Shown piece by piece: positions 20,201 to 27,660 of a stretch of DNA of 64,000 nucleotides. This DNA is from Teredinibacter turnerae T7901. Lineage in GTDB: Bacteria > Pseudomonadota > Gammaproteobacteria > Pseudomonadales > Cellvibrionaceae. Every line of letters begins with the position of its first letter. Position 1 is the first letter of the stretch. The notes below the pieces were generated by a model that saw nothing but the letters and a program-made list of their open reading frames with translations, was not told the DNA's origin and did not search any database. Location: assembly GCF_000023025.1 (NCBI RefSeq), contig NC_012997.1, positions 2,353,125-2,417,124 of the forward strand. The letters run 5' to 3'. The translations under genes and the position numbers were made by a program.

Positions 20201-23200
20201 CACATTGCTGACGGTTACGTTATTTGCGGAGGCGGTGCCAATGTTGACGACGGTGAATGTGTAAGTAACTGTGTCACCCGGAACGACGCGTGTGGTGTCT
20301 GCGACCAGGTTAACCGCCAGTTTCGGCGCGCTCACCGTGCCTGCACCCACAACAGCAATATCGGCAGTGGCCGTTTGCTCTGTGGTTTGGTCGCTGGAAA
20401 TTGCAGCGCTATTGCTCAGTGTCTCGCCATCGCTGGAACCTGCTGGCGCGGCGCCACGCACATGCACGGTGCCGCTCTGAGTCGCGCCAATATTGCCCAG
20501 GTTAAAGTTGTGGCTGTCGCCGTTGTTACAGCTGCTCCAATTTAGGTTGTCGGTCGAGAACTCACAGTTAGTGAAGCCCGAGGGCAGGGTATTGACCAGT
20601 TGTGTGTTAGTGGCATCAACCGACCCGGTGTTGGCGTAGTCGAGCGTGTAGGTGACGGTTTCGGTGCTGGTTTCTGCGACCTGACCGACGCTCGGCACAA
20701 TGCTTAAAATCAGGTTAGCCGGTGGTGTAACACAAAAGCTGGCACCGGAAATGGCGGGCGTGGTGCCACTTGAAATACCGTTAGTGACGGTGCCGCCATA
20801 CTGGAATTCCACATCCAGAGTTTGCGAATTGTGATTCGATTGCGCCTCGAATACCCACAATAAGCGGTGATCTTTGTTTAAGGTGCCGCTGGTGGGCACG
20901 CTCACCTCAAGCAACCCTTTGGTGCTGCCATTAAATGAATCCAGTTGCTGCCCGAGCTGGGTGAGCGCACCGCTGGTGGAGTCGTAGTCGTACACCGTTG
21001 AACGCAAATTCATTGCCGGGCCATTGGCGCGATCAATGTAAATTCGCGTTTCGATATTGCCACTAAACGGCACGTCGCTTTGCGTTGCCGGGTCCTGATA
21101 AAAGCGCACGGCTTCCACATAGCCGCCGGAATTATTGGGGGCGGTAATTAACACAGTGCTGCCGGTATCGGCTACCGTGGGTACGGGGCTTAACACGGAT
21201 AGTTTTTCTGCGCCGTCGAAGCCTACGTCGCCGCTGGTATCGCTAAAGTAATAGTCATTACAGGCACTGCCAGATACGCCCAGGCTGGTGCTGGTTGTTA
21301 CAGTGGTTCCACCGGTCCAGTCCAGCGCTGCGCTGTTAATTGCCGGGTTGGGTGCGGTAAATGGTGACGCGACCTCTGCGATAACGGTGACGCTGTTGCT
21401 CGTACCCGCAGTAACGGTGCCCAGGCTCCAGGTCACATTGCCAGCGCTTTCACTGCAACCATCGCTACAGCTTAAAAAACTGAGCCCGCTGGGCAGGGTG
21501 TCGGTAATCACCACATCCTCAGCGCTTTGCCCGCCGTAGTTGTTGTAGGCAATGGTGAATGTCACCGGGTCGCCCGGTACCGCTTGAATGACGGATGCGG
21601 TTTTTAGCAGGCTAAAGTCTGCGGGGCTGAGCGGCAGGGTGCCACCGGTGACAGAAATTGTGATTGCCGCTGATGATTGCACGGCGTTATTGGCGGAATC
21701 CGCAGCGTTAAGTTCGCCCTGTTGGGTGAGAAAAGCGCTCGGCCAGCTGCTATCCACCACCACTGAGAAGCTCACCGACCCAGTGCCACCGGCGGCGATA
21801 TCGCCAAGCTGCCAGGTCACAACGCCAGCACTTTCGGCGCAGCTTAGGCCACCACTACAGCTTGTATAAGTGCTGTTGGTTTGGATTTGGGTAGTAACAC
21901 TTGCATCGACCAGGCCCAGGTTCGAGTCGTTGCTGTAGATGAAAGTAAATGTCACCAAATCACTACTGTTCGCTGCAATAGTCCACACATCTGCCGTCGC
22001 TGACAGGCTCGCATGGGCGGCATCCACGGCGATACTTACCGGGCTGGCCTCTAACACGCCAAAGCTGGTGACTGCACTGGCCGAGTCGTTGTAATTGCCC
22101 ACCGTTGCGCTGGCCTGTGCGTGGAAGCTAATGCTGGCGCTATCGCCCGGGGTAAGCTCGATGGGGCTAGAAAGATTCCATGTAAGCAGCTGGCCCGCGA
22201 CAATTGGCTCACTGGTCGTGCTCCCGCTGGTGGACGCCGCCTGGTAACTGAAGCCTGCGGGCAGTCGATTGCTGAAGCTGGCGAGGGAGATCCCGGTAGC
22301 GTTAGCGGCGGGGTTGCTCACAGTAACGCTAAATTCTACGTCGTCACCGGCGCCAACTTCGTGGGTGTTGACACTTAACTGTATTGTTGGCGCAATACCG
22401 CAGGCATTAATTGCGGTGCCGACCAGGGCGAGTTGGTTGCCCGTTACGCTAGGGTTGCCGTACCAGTTTTCCACTGCGCTTGGAGACTGTGCTGGCGTGT
22501 GTATCGGGAACAGTGCCTGTTGTCCGCTGATCCAGTTGCCGTCGATGTAAATACGGTTATCACTGTCACCGGAGAGATAGGAGAAGGTACGGTTGTCCAT
22601 GCCGGACGGCGTCATGTCGTCGTCTACCAGGCTGTTATCATCCACCGCCTGCGCCGCGACAAGGTACTGGCCCTTGGCCAGGCTGGTGGCATCCCAGCTG
22701 GCTTGCCAGGTATTAATGCTGCCACTCGCGAGGGTTGCAGTCGTACCGGTGTGGACCCAGGTGCTGCCGGAGTCCGCCGCTGTGGCTTCGCCATCGCCGT
22801 TGGCGTCGTACCAGTAGTAAAAATCCACGGCTTTTACCGACGGGGTAACCACACCATTCTGCAGCGCCAGCGTGTCTTTTACCTGCGCGCTAAGGTTGTA
22901 TGAGCCAGGACAACTGGCCGGAGGTGTTACTTTAATTTCTGCAATAATCGGCTGTTCGTAGGCAGACGTTTTATTAAATGAAATATAGTCGCCAAACGGC
23001 GCGCGCACGCCTGAGTCTGCCAGCCATTCTTTGCCCACGGCGCAGTCTTTTTGCAGCGGATTGTTCAAGCTGTTTGCGGTACAAAACAACATGGCGATGG
23101 GGGTAGTGCGGCTCAGGCTTGGGCCCCCTTGTCCACTCGCATCCAGCATCGCGATAGGGATTTGGTAATCAACAAAATACTCGGTACACGAATTTTTGCT

Positions 23201-23965
23201 GACCAGCGTTGCGCGCGTTGTGCCGTAGTCCCATTCCGTTTCGCTACTGCCGTTCGGCCAGCTTTCAGTCGGAGTGAGGCTGCCCTGAAAATTCAACAGC
23301 TTGTTAGTCGCGCCGACGAATCCAGTGGGGTTGTGGGCGATTAGGTGGACATTGGGGTCGTTGAGATAGTCCAGCGATTGACTCGCGCTTTCGCCCCAAA
23401 TGCCGGCCAATCTGTCTACCGACTCCGATGGGCTTCCGGAGGAGCCGTCCAGGTGTGCGGCCAGCATGCGGTAGCCGCTGCCTGCCACGTCAAAAAACAC
23501 AGTCCACAGTGCGGAAGACCATGGGTTGCTGCTGGAAAAGTTGCCTGCGTTAGGCCCTGTGGCATACGTGTGTGCGCTGCTTTCCACGCGCCAGCGAAAC
23601 ATCAGCACATCGTCTGTTTCGGTAGCGCCTTGATGCAGGTAGTAATACACACTTGGCAGCGATTTATCCACGCAGGAGGAGGCTACGTTCACATAGCTTT
23701 GCGGTGAGGTACCACCGTTTGAAGGGTCCTGGTTGCGTGCATCCGCGATCTCGTTTTGAAATCGCGTATAGGGTTGCCACTGGCCGCAATTCTCGCCGCA
23801 ATCCTGTGGGTTGGCGGGTTCTGTTGGCCAGTTCACCGGGGGGAAATGAATCGCACCGCCCGCACCATTTTCCCAGGTGGGTGGGTAGGTATCTGCATTG
23901 ACTGTGGAAAAGGACGAAATAACAAGAAAGCTCGCAACACACGCACGAAACAAGCGGCCCATCAA
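14276..23965 (-). CDS. giant DUF11-repeat surface protein fused to OmpA-like outer membrane protein
   Basis: Encodes 3229 residues. The TTG at 23965 and ATG at 23962 are adjacent starts behind GGAG. Order: signal peptide (1-24); an unassigned N-terminal domain (to ~480); about eight DUF11-type repeats (~520-1760, for example PGDTVTYTFTVVNIGTASA and PGETLTYTLTVTNSGSVAA); an SdrD-B-like domain (~1790-1890); a cadherin-like domain; a Pro/Thr linker (~1999-2111); more cadherin-like domains; a calcium-type DxDxD stretch (DQDSDGDLIPD, DSDNDGVPDY, ~2488-2523); a GGGGS plus hydrophobic helix plus Arg segment at 2810-2835 that looks like GlyGly-CTERM; a second hydrophobic segment starting at Met 2850 and ending in ARA (2870), like a signal peptide; an OmpA/OprF-type barrel (~2871-3080); and an OmpA C-terminal peptidoglycan-binding domain (~3109-3229, with ISIRAHTDAVG and AQNRRVEL). 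It probably acts as an adhesin or cell surface scaffold. The internal sorting and signal segments suggest two ancestral genes. Confidence 0.82.
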   Translation of the reverse strand: MMGRLFRACVASFLVISSFSTVNADTYPPTWENGAGGAIHFPPVNWPTEPANPQDCGENCGQWQPYTRFQNEIADARNQDPSNGGTSPQSYVNVASSCVDKSLPSVYYYLHQGATETDDVLMFRWRVESSAHTYATGPNAGNFSSSNPWSSALWTVFFDVAGSGYRMLAAHLDGSSGSPSESVDRLAGIWGESASQSLDYLNDPNVHLIAHNPTGFVGATNKLLNFQGSLTPTESWPNGSSETEWDYGTTRATLVSKNSCTEYFVDYQIPIAMLDASGQGGPSLSRTTPIAMLFCTANSLNNPLQKDCAVGKEWLADSGVRAPFGDYISFNKTSAYEQPIIAEIKVTPPASCPGSYNLSAQVKDTLALQNGVVTPSVKAVDFYYWYDANGDGEATAADSGSTWVHTGTTATLASGSINTWQASWDATSLAKGQYLVAAQAVDDNSLVDDDMTPSGMDNRTFSYLSGDSDNRIYIDGNWISGQQALFPIHTPAQSPSAVENWYGNPSVTGNQLALVGTAINACGIAPTIQLSVNTHEVGAGDDVEFSVTVSNPAANATGISLASFSNRLPAGFSYQAASTSGSTTSEPIVAGQLLTWNLSSPIELTPGDSASISFHAQASATVGNYNDSASAVTSFGVLEASPVSIAVDAAHASLSATADVWTIAANSSDLVTFTFIYSNDSNLGLVDASVTTQIQTNSTYTSCSGGLSCAESAGVVTWQLGDIAAGGTGSVSFSVVVDSSWPSAFLTQQGELNAADSANNAVQSSAAITISVTGGTLPLSPADFSLLKTASVIQAVPGDPVTFTIAYNNYGGQSAEDVVITDTLPSGLSFLSCSDGCSESAGNVTWSLGTVTAGTSNSVTVIAEVASPFTAPNPAINSAALDWTGGTTVTTSTSLGVSGSACNDYYFSDTSGDVGFDGAEKLSVLSPVPTVADTGSTVLITAPNNSGGYVEAVRFYQDPATQSDVPFSGNIETRIYIDRANGPAMNLRSTVYDYDSTSGALTQLGQQLDSFNGSTKGLLEVSVPTSGTLNKDHRLLWVFEAQSNHNSQTLDVEFQYGGTVTNGISSGTTPAISGASFCVTPPANLILSIVPSVGQVAETSTETVTYTLDYANTGSVDATNTQLVNTLPSGFTNCEFSTDNLNWSSCNNGDSHNFNLGNIGATQSGTVHVRGAAPAGSSDGETLSNSAAISSDQTTEQTATADIAVVGAGTVSAPKLAVNLVADTTRVVPGDTVTYTFTVVNIGTASANNVTVSNVLPLASYFTYQNCTGGCINTSGTLSWTIPSLSAGASQTYSYSLLAGTNGLSAGVTTIDDDLEASATSVAAITSNSVSVNLSGNPQLSLSKVASATSGLAPGETLTYTLTVTNSGSVAATELVIIDPIADYTQFAGNTSAASGTVSFDAVNNQVIYSLSTLSAGASAVFTFDARINQELASGDTHITNTASVTASNALATADSVTSTVTATPQLQLSHRVAGSSAYPTATLTADASSTQIEVDNPQHFSLGQSVLIGGNIYRVLAVSSQTLLLNQPVSASDGDSVIGGIVFTIGYQHTGTAESIGTTLQHQLPAGLLYYAASPGASSAPSTGANGSISWDLGTLQPGDTGSLQVLAMPDGTTGALTATAVISAANANNASADAMISIGGLSAAKATSTPLKSAGEIASYTITLHNSLSSPVTGISLRDQLPGGFSYRTGSALVGGIAIEPDFDVGDSDAIEPVWNNLTVPANGSLQIDFDADIAPSTGAGVYQNNLQINAPVGIGLQAFDPLSTTSDDVTVLADNEARISGTVFHRTTATGESFVAGEDAPQAAVTVHIYQTGGDCNNAYDSLCYRVFTNADGVFSTIVPAGDWLIQVVANTGDLNPSWVQLVGDNNNAVTLLAGEQYTDHNGYGVLSGNSQVSAIDLNTDQDTPLSFNVGDFDNAFTPLNSSNLLQKIRVESLPGQGTLTLSSSPVNVNDEIERSDIANLVYTPGSGVSGMDTFQWNGTDGLAYAATNAAVNIAIAPAATPTPTPVPSPSPSATPTTTPIPTATPAPTATPVPTVTPAPTVTPSPTATPVPSATPTPTVTPVPSVVPSATPTPTTTPSPTATPVPSATPTVTPVPSATPSPSPTPVSPNKPPVAQDMDITVQDDEPQVIDVIAASADPDGDPLVILSAVSDYGLVEIVDNRLVFTPDALFSGTAEIRYKVSDGKGGFAEASIIVTVPGTAESPSLTVPDDLAVDANALYTKVNLGVASAEDRFGNPLPVSLVDGQPFFEPGVNRAFWETVDANGNRRVEMQLVRVNPLISIRKDQIVLEGQSARVGVYLNGLAPDYPLEIPFTLAGTASNADHDLQSGSLVITSGTEASIMLNTIADAIEDSGETLIISLAPTLNRGNKFSHTLTISEGNIAPVVEIAAQQNGDKRLLISRTDGSAVLTANYSDANSGDSHSFTWRVVRGEATDQDSEETTFTLEPASLATGLVIIEVEVTDNGSPPMSDTARAYLDIVEDLPQLPADQDSDGDLIPDSIEGLADSDNDGVPDYLDSRPECNVLLEQVTEQDAYQIEGDPGVCLRKGVFTVAGQTGGAQLHDADYQFELNDLPVDTEAQYPSGIFDYIAYGLPQPGLLYQIVIPQRLPIPENAVFRKFSNNRWGFFVETDEDLVSSTEGEQGFCPPPGGAGWQPGLTPGHWCVQLTIRDGGPNDDDGLANGRVFDPGGVAILSAANSAPLAENSNTEMPQDSVINLPLDALIHDDDGDPLTTIAASVNIGDVTINPDGSLRYQPPEGYVGDAVITYSVSDGNGGTAVGVITVRVTALSNSGEPPVQTIDTNLRTEGGGGSYSAALLSLLALLLLWRQLLLRQPLSPRAQTRQHAPMLLLALCVVVTGFTFTPPARAEKANDAFYRWYLQGRIGNSRSDTNDGSLNKRFAKAGLNAQVTDFDDSDTGYSMALGYRFTPRWSAELGYLDLGEFKIDIQGSYQNPSEFYNTIEKLHPESGEGAFLAGMYLLPLSEKVQLGARAGIFRWHGDYTTQQPANNNTVVGTNYQKGTDGFVGLVLNMDVTPRWAAALGWERFGFDNHNVDFINAGLSYRFGKAVRRNETTAPLKVVAEIPEAKPAIPAEPAKEYVVISKDDCALFSGTLEGVTFATASAQLTEAAQHTLQNAVDALQRYPRLAISIRAHTDAVGKAEDNLALSEARALAVQQFFVAAGVDNERLSARGYGEAEPVADNSTAAGRAQNRRVELKLAEDTNEICP
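17632..17972 (-). repeat. low-complexity Pro/Thr linker repeat inside the giant gene
   Basis: About 340 bp of imperfect short repeats encode ~113 residues built almost only from Pro, Thr, Ala, Ser and Val in a TPxP/ATP rhythm (residues ~1999-2111). It joins the DUF11/SdrD half to the cadherin-like half and would be an extended, protease-resistant spacer. Its repeat nature makes length variation between strains likely. Confidence 0.85.
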
Positions 23966-24262
23966 GCAAAAACTCCAAATGAGTAGATTTATTCCGTGAG
24001 GATAGTCGAGCGTGAGAAACGCTATTGGGCTGCGTGTTAGATTATTTTTTCATGGCAACGACGGTTTACAGCTTTGATTCAAGCGCTTTTCGCGCCAACT
24101 GATAATAGATGTTGATGTGGTGTTTTATTATCGACGTTGTCTGGCGTGAATGGGGCCTGTTCGTAAAACGGTTTCGCCAGCCAACTACGGATAGGAAAGC
24201 AAAATTATTTGCCGATAACTTCCTGAAGATTGCTTCTGCTTTTTTAACTTCGCGCGGTACCG

Positions 24263-25165
24263 CTAAGCGTCCAGCGTCGGGACGTATTTCAACCGGTCGA
24301 TCACCAGGCGGAAAGCGGAACTGAGATTGCGGCGGCCTGAGTAGCAAAGTACATAGCCGTCAAACGGTGGGCACCAGTCGGCTAACACTCGCCGCAGTGA
24401 TCCATTTTCAATACCGTCGATAACTTCTGGTTCAGTAACAAACGCGATACCGTGGCCTGCTTTGGCAGCTTCTATGGCGATACCACTTTCGCTAAAAATA
24501 AAAGGGCCAGTGATTTTTTTAACCAGTACCTGCCCGGCCTTTTCAAACTCCCAATCGTACACTGGTGCCTGCGCATGAAATCTCAGCGCCAGGCAGTCGT
24601 GTTGTTCTAAATCGTCCGGGTGCTCGGGGGTACCATGCTGCTGGAAATAATGCGGTGCTGCCACCGCCGCCAACCGAATGGGAGGACCGATAGGGACTGC
24701 AATCATATCTGGGCTGACAAACTCTTTCAGCCGTACACCTGCATCGAAGCGGTTTTCCGCAAGGTCGGTCAAGCGGCTCTCTAAATTCAACTCAATTTGG
24801 ATTTCAGGATAGTCGCGCACAACGGCGGAGAGCTTTGGCCAGAGTAGGGTGCGTAGCGCGGGTTTGCTGGTGGATATGCGCACCAGTCCGCGCGGCGCAT
24901 CGCCGAGGAGCCGTAACTCTTCGATACGCGCATTGATCATACCCAGTCCGGGGCGCAGTGCAGCCAGGAGTTTTTCTCCTGCATCTGTCGTAGAAACACG
25001 GCGGGATGTTCGGTTCAACAGTTTTATACCGACACTGGCCTCCAGCCGGCGCACCCCATGGCTTACCGCCGATTGCGAGAGCTCCAGTTGGGTCGCTGCC
25101 CGAGTAAAACTTTGCAGCTCGGCAACCACCATAAATAGTGCCAGATCACTTAAATCTTCGCGCAT
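24263..25165 (-). CDS. LysR family transcriptional regulator
   Basis: Encodes 300 residues from MREDLSD; an ATG-equivalent 21 nt upstream is also in frame. The N-terminal winged helix-turn-helix is canonical (FMVVAELQSFTRAATQLELS, QSAVSHGVRRLEASVG, LLNRTSRRVSTTDAG). A substrate-binding LysR domain follows, and the family length is normal. It reads away from the hydrolase gene at 25443 across a 278-bp intergenic region, the classic arrangement for LysR control of a divergent target. The effector is unknown. Confidence 0.9.
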   Translation of the reverse strand: MREDLSDLALFMVVAELQSFTRAATQLELSQSAVSHGVRRLEASVGIKLLNRTSRRVSTTDAGEKLLAALRPGLGMINARIEELRLLGDAPRGLVRISTSKPALRTLLWPKLSAVVRDYPEIQIELNLESRLTDLAENRFDAGVRLKEFVSPDMIAVPIGPPIRLAAVAAPHYFQQHGTPEHPDDLEQHDCLALRFHAQAPVYDWEFEKAGQVLVKKITGPFIFSESGIAIEAAKAGHGIAFVTEPEVIDGIENGSLRRVLADWCPPFDGYVLCYSGRRNLSSAFRLVIDRLKYVPTLDA

Positions 25166-25442
25166 GTTTTGTCTCTCTACCTGCATGTTTTATTTCTTTA
25201 GGAGTTAGCCCGGCGAACAGCAGGTTGATTGTACGCCTGATGCATCTAAAACCATGAATAAATCGAGGCGTTAAGTGCTGATTATGCAGTGTAGTGCACT
25301 TAGGGGCACTCTATCCATGCGTTACATTCATAGATGCAATGAGCGTTAGCCGGTTGTTCGCAATGCGTCAGGCGCATACTGTAAAGCCATAGCGGCGAAC
25401 CTGCCGAACGCAAAGGGGTAGACCCCAACGGAGGATTGCTCA
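25166..25442. promoter_or_regulatory. divergent LysR/hydrolase control region
   Basis: This non-coding region separates the LysR gene from the divergent hydrolase. It contains an inverted pair TGCATCTA (25241-25248) and TAGATGCA (25331-25338), each with an ATGAAT/ATTCAT arm nearby, spaced about 82 bp. They could be the two regulator contact regions. No exact T-N11-A site was singled out. Confidence 0.35.
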
Positions 25443-26528
25443 GTGAAGCAACACAGAAAAATACGTGGGCTAGGAAAATATGCATTCAGTCGCCGCCAAT
25501 TTTTATGGTTAACAGGAGGATTTTTAGCAATGAACAACTTACCGGCCGGTGCCAAAACTCAAAATTTTGCGGGCCTGACAAATGCGTGGGATAAAACGTT
25601 TGCAAAGAGCGATAAAGTTGAACATCAAAAGGTGACCTTTACAAACCGATACGGCATTACCTTGGTGGGTGATCTGTACCTGCCCAAAACCGTTGAGAAA
25701 AAGATGGCGGCTATCGTTGTTAGTGGGCCTTTTGGGGCGGTGAAAGAGCAAGCCTCGGGGTTATATGCGCAAACGCTTGCCGAGCAGGGCTTTATAACAC
25801 TGGCGTTTGATCCTTCCTACACCGGAGAAAGCGGTGGTGAGCCGCGACACGTGGCTTCTCCTGATATCAATACCGAGGACTTTAGTGCGGCGGTTGACTA
25901 TCTTGGTCTGTTGGAAAACGCAGACCGCAAGCGTATCGGCATTCTGGGAATTTGTGGCTGGGGAGGGATGGCATTAAGTGCGGCAGCGGCGGACAAGCGT
26001 ATAAAAGCGGTAGCGACGTCCACTATGTACGACATGACTCGTGTAATGGCAAAAGGCTACAACGACAGTATGACCCTCGATGATCGCACCAAAACTCTGG
26101 AGCAATTAAGTCTGCAACGATGGACTGACGCGGAGCGCGGGCAACCGGAGTTAGGTCCTGTTTCTCTCGAGCTAAAAGGTGGTGAGCCGCAATTTGTCGT
26201 GGAATATGCTGGCTACTATAAATCCAGGGAGCGTGGTTTCCATTCGAGATCAATTAACTCCAACGGCGCCTGGACGATCACAAACTCGTTATCGTTTATG
26301 AACATGCCTTTACTCACCTATATTGCTGAAATTTCACCGCGCCCGGTGTTATTCATTCATGGTGAACAAGCCCACTCCCGCTACTTTAGCGAAACAGCGT
26401 ATCAACAAGCGGCCCAGCCGAAAGAGCTGCTTATTGTGGAGGGCGCAAATCACGTTGATCTCTACGACCAAGTGGAGAAAATTCCCTTTGCCAAGCTAAG
26501 TGAGTTTTTCCGGGCAAACCTTGCGTAA
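25443..26528 (+). CDS. Tat-exported alpha/beta hydrolase (dienelactone hydrolase-like)
   Basis: Encodes 361 residues; GGAGG lies 9 nt before the start (GTG codon at 25443). The N-terminus has a twin-arginine motif SRRQFLWLTGG (16-26) and a possible cleavage site after AGA (~37), so export by Tat is likely. The alpha/beta hydrolase core has its nucleophile elbow at GILGICGWGG with Cys171 in place of Ser, as in dienelactone hydrolases, and a catalytic His in GANHVDLYD near the C-terminus. VTSTMYDM-type sequence after the elbow (here ATSTMYDMTR) fits a widespread uncharacterised hydrolase family. It is divergent from a LysR gene that probably controls it. The substrate is unknown. Confidence 0.75.
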   Translation: MKQHRKIRGLGKYAFSRRQFLWLTGGFLAMNNLPAGAKTQNFAGLTNAWDKTFAKSDKVEHQKVTFTNRYGITLVGDLYLPKTVEKKMAAIVVSGPFGAVKEQASGLYAQTLAEQGFITLAFDPSYTGESGGEPRHVASPDINTEDFSAAVDYLGLLENADRKRIGILGICGWGGMALSAAAADKRIKAVATSTMYDMTRVMAKGYNDSMTLDDRTKTLEQLSLQRWTDAERGQPELGPVSLELKGGEPQFVVEYAGYYKSRERGFHSRSINSNGAWTITNSLSFMNMPLLTYIAEISPRPVLFIHGEQAHSRYFSETAYQQAAQPKELLIVEGANHVDLYDQVEKIPFAKLSEFFRANLA

Positions 26529-26572
26529 TAGTATTGCGCGTCTGCCCAGTTTCCCTAAACGGCTGTAAAGCT

Positions 26573-26736
26573 TATTAACTTGGCAATGAATATTGCGAAG
26601 TTAATAGGCGCTGCATGGATGCACCGCCATTGCCCGAAGGCCAATGTAAGTCCTTGAAGTATTAGAAATATTCACCCATTTATGGCAGTACTTCAAGGGC
26701 GCGCGATTAAGTAGGTAGGACCATCTATTTAATCGC
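26573..26736 (+). repeat. three successive hairpin-forming inverted repeats
   Basis: Between hydrolase and cupin genes lie TATTAACTT/AAGTTAATA (26573-26606, with an inner GCAAT/ATTGC), CCTTGAAGTA/TACTTCAAGG (26652-26698) and GCGATTAA/TTAATCGC (26703-26736). All arms are perfect. The last ends 25 nt before the cupin start. They could terminate the hydrolase transcript, stabilise it or form a cis-acting leader for the cupin gene. Confidence 0.6.
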
Positions 26737-26760
26737 CGGGCTAATACTAAGGAGCATCAT

Positions 26761-27159
26761 TTGATTATTTGTAAAAACGGTTCGCTGGCCTCGATTGTCG
26801 GTCCGTCCGAGACATTTACTGGTGCGGTTCGCATCGACCCAATCCAGCTGGAGCCACAGCATCCTTCGCGGGTAACTGCAGCCTTAGTCACATTTGAGCC
26901 AGGAGCAAGAACGCACTGGCATACCCACCCATTGGGACAGTTGCTTATCGTCACTGCTGGAAGAGGCTGGACGCAGTGCGAGAATAGTGAGCGTAAAGAA
27001 ATTAACGCGGGCGATACTATTTGGTGCCCGCCTGGCCATAAACACTGGCATGGCGCAACTGGAGAAAGTGCATTAAGCCACATCGCTGTTACCGAAATGT
27101 TGGACGGGGTAAATGTGACTTGGATGGAGGCCGTGACGGATAGTGAGTACTTTGGTTGA
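26761..27159 (+). CDS. cupin-domain protein
   Basis: Encodes 132 residues from a TTG at 26761 preceded by AAGGAG (26751-26756). It is a single small cupin barrel: motif 1 appears as THWHTHPLGQLLIVTAGRG and motif 2 as PPGHKHWHGA, giving the His ligands for a metal. Proteins of this size and spacing are often annotated as carboxymuconolactone decarboxylase-associated cupins. It follows the Tat hydrolase on the same strand and may act in the same small-molecule pathway, but hairpins in the 232-bp gap argue for separate expression. Confidence 0.8.
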   Translation: MIICKNGSLASIVGPSETFTGAVRIDPIQLEPQHPSRVTAALVTFEPGARTHWHTHPLGQLLIVTAGRGWTQCENSERKEINAGDTIWCPPGHKHWHGATGESALSHIAVTEMLDGVNVTWMEAVTDSEYFG

Positions 27160-27660
27160 AGCGAAATAACAGCAAAAGGCAATTACTAAAAGGTTGTGAT
27201 AGTTGGTCGGATATTTGCTGTATTCGAGTTTGGTAGGTGTATGGGGAGGCGGCTATCGTGTGGTTCCGACCTTCTTTGGTGTTTGCTAAAGGTGAAACAG
27301 CCTCAAAGTCTTCATTGCTTTGCGCGTTTGTCGAATTGGAGGTTTTCCTTTTGTTCTCCTGTGAACGCTATAACGGCGTTTTTACACTGGATATTGTGAA
27401 TATTACATGGCAAACGCCCAGATGTTGCGGTAATTTCAATTTTTCGGTAGCGGCTATAGCGATAGAGGTGATCAGAAAATAGGTTTAGTCGCAACCAAAA
27501 CGTCTCGTTTGGGCACCCATATGCCGTTGCGGGCGACTAAATATTATGCACCCACCACGGAATGGTGCAGTAGCCTTCGAAGCGTGCGCTTGCGCTTACA
27601 ATCAATGCGGAGCTTTGTTAGGCGGACCAACACGGTATTTCAAAAGTTAACATTAAAATT
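27160..27660. other. intergenic region, no supported gene
   Basis: About 500 bp without a convincing coding frame. It contains a 9-bp inverted pair TTTAGTCGC (27484-27492) and GCGACTAAA (27533-27541) with a 40-nt interval, which may form a large hairpin, and a GTTAGGC heptamer near 27618 discussed under rejected items. Confidence 0.5.

Noticed and set aside
14807-22903. Many long open frames on the plus strand opposite the giant gene
   Set aside because: They are antisense shadows of a repetitive, GC-biased coding region, lack ribosome sites and have Val/Gly/Arg-rich compositions typical of such shadows.
27600-27640. GTTAGGC heptamer resembling the 3' end of an integron attC site ahead of the acyltransferase gene
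   Set aside because: No matching upstream GCCTAAC-type arm or attC stem could be found within 500 bp, no second site follows the gene, and no integron integrase is in the window.
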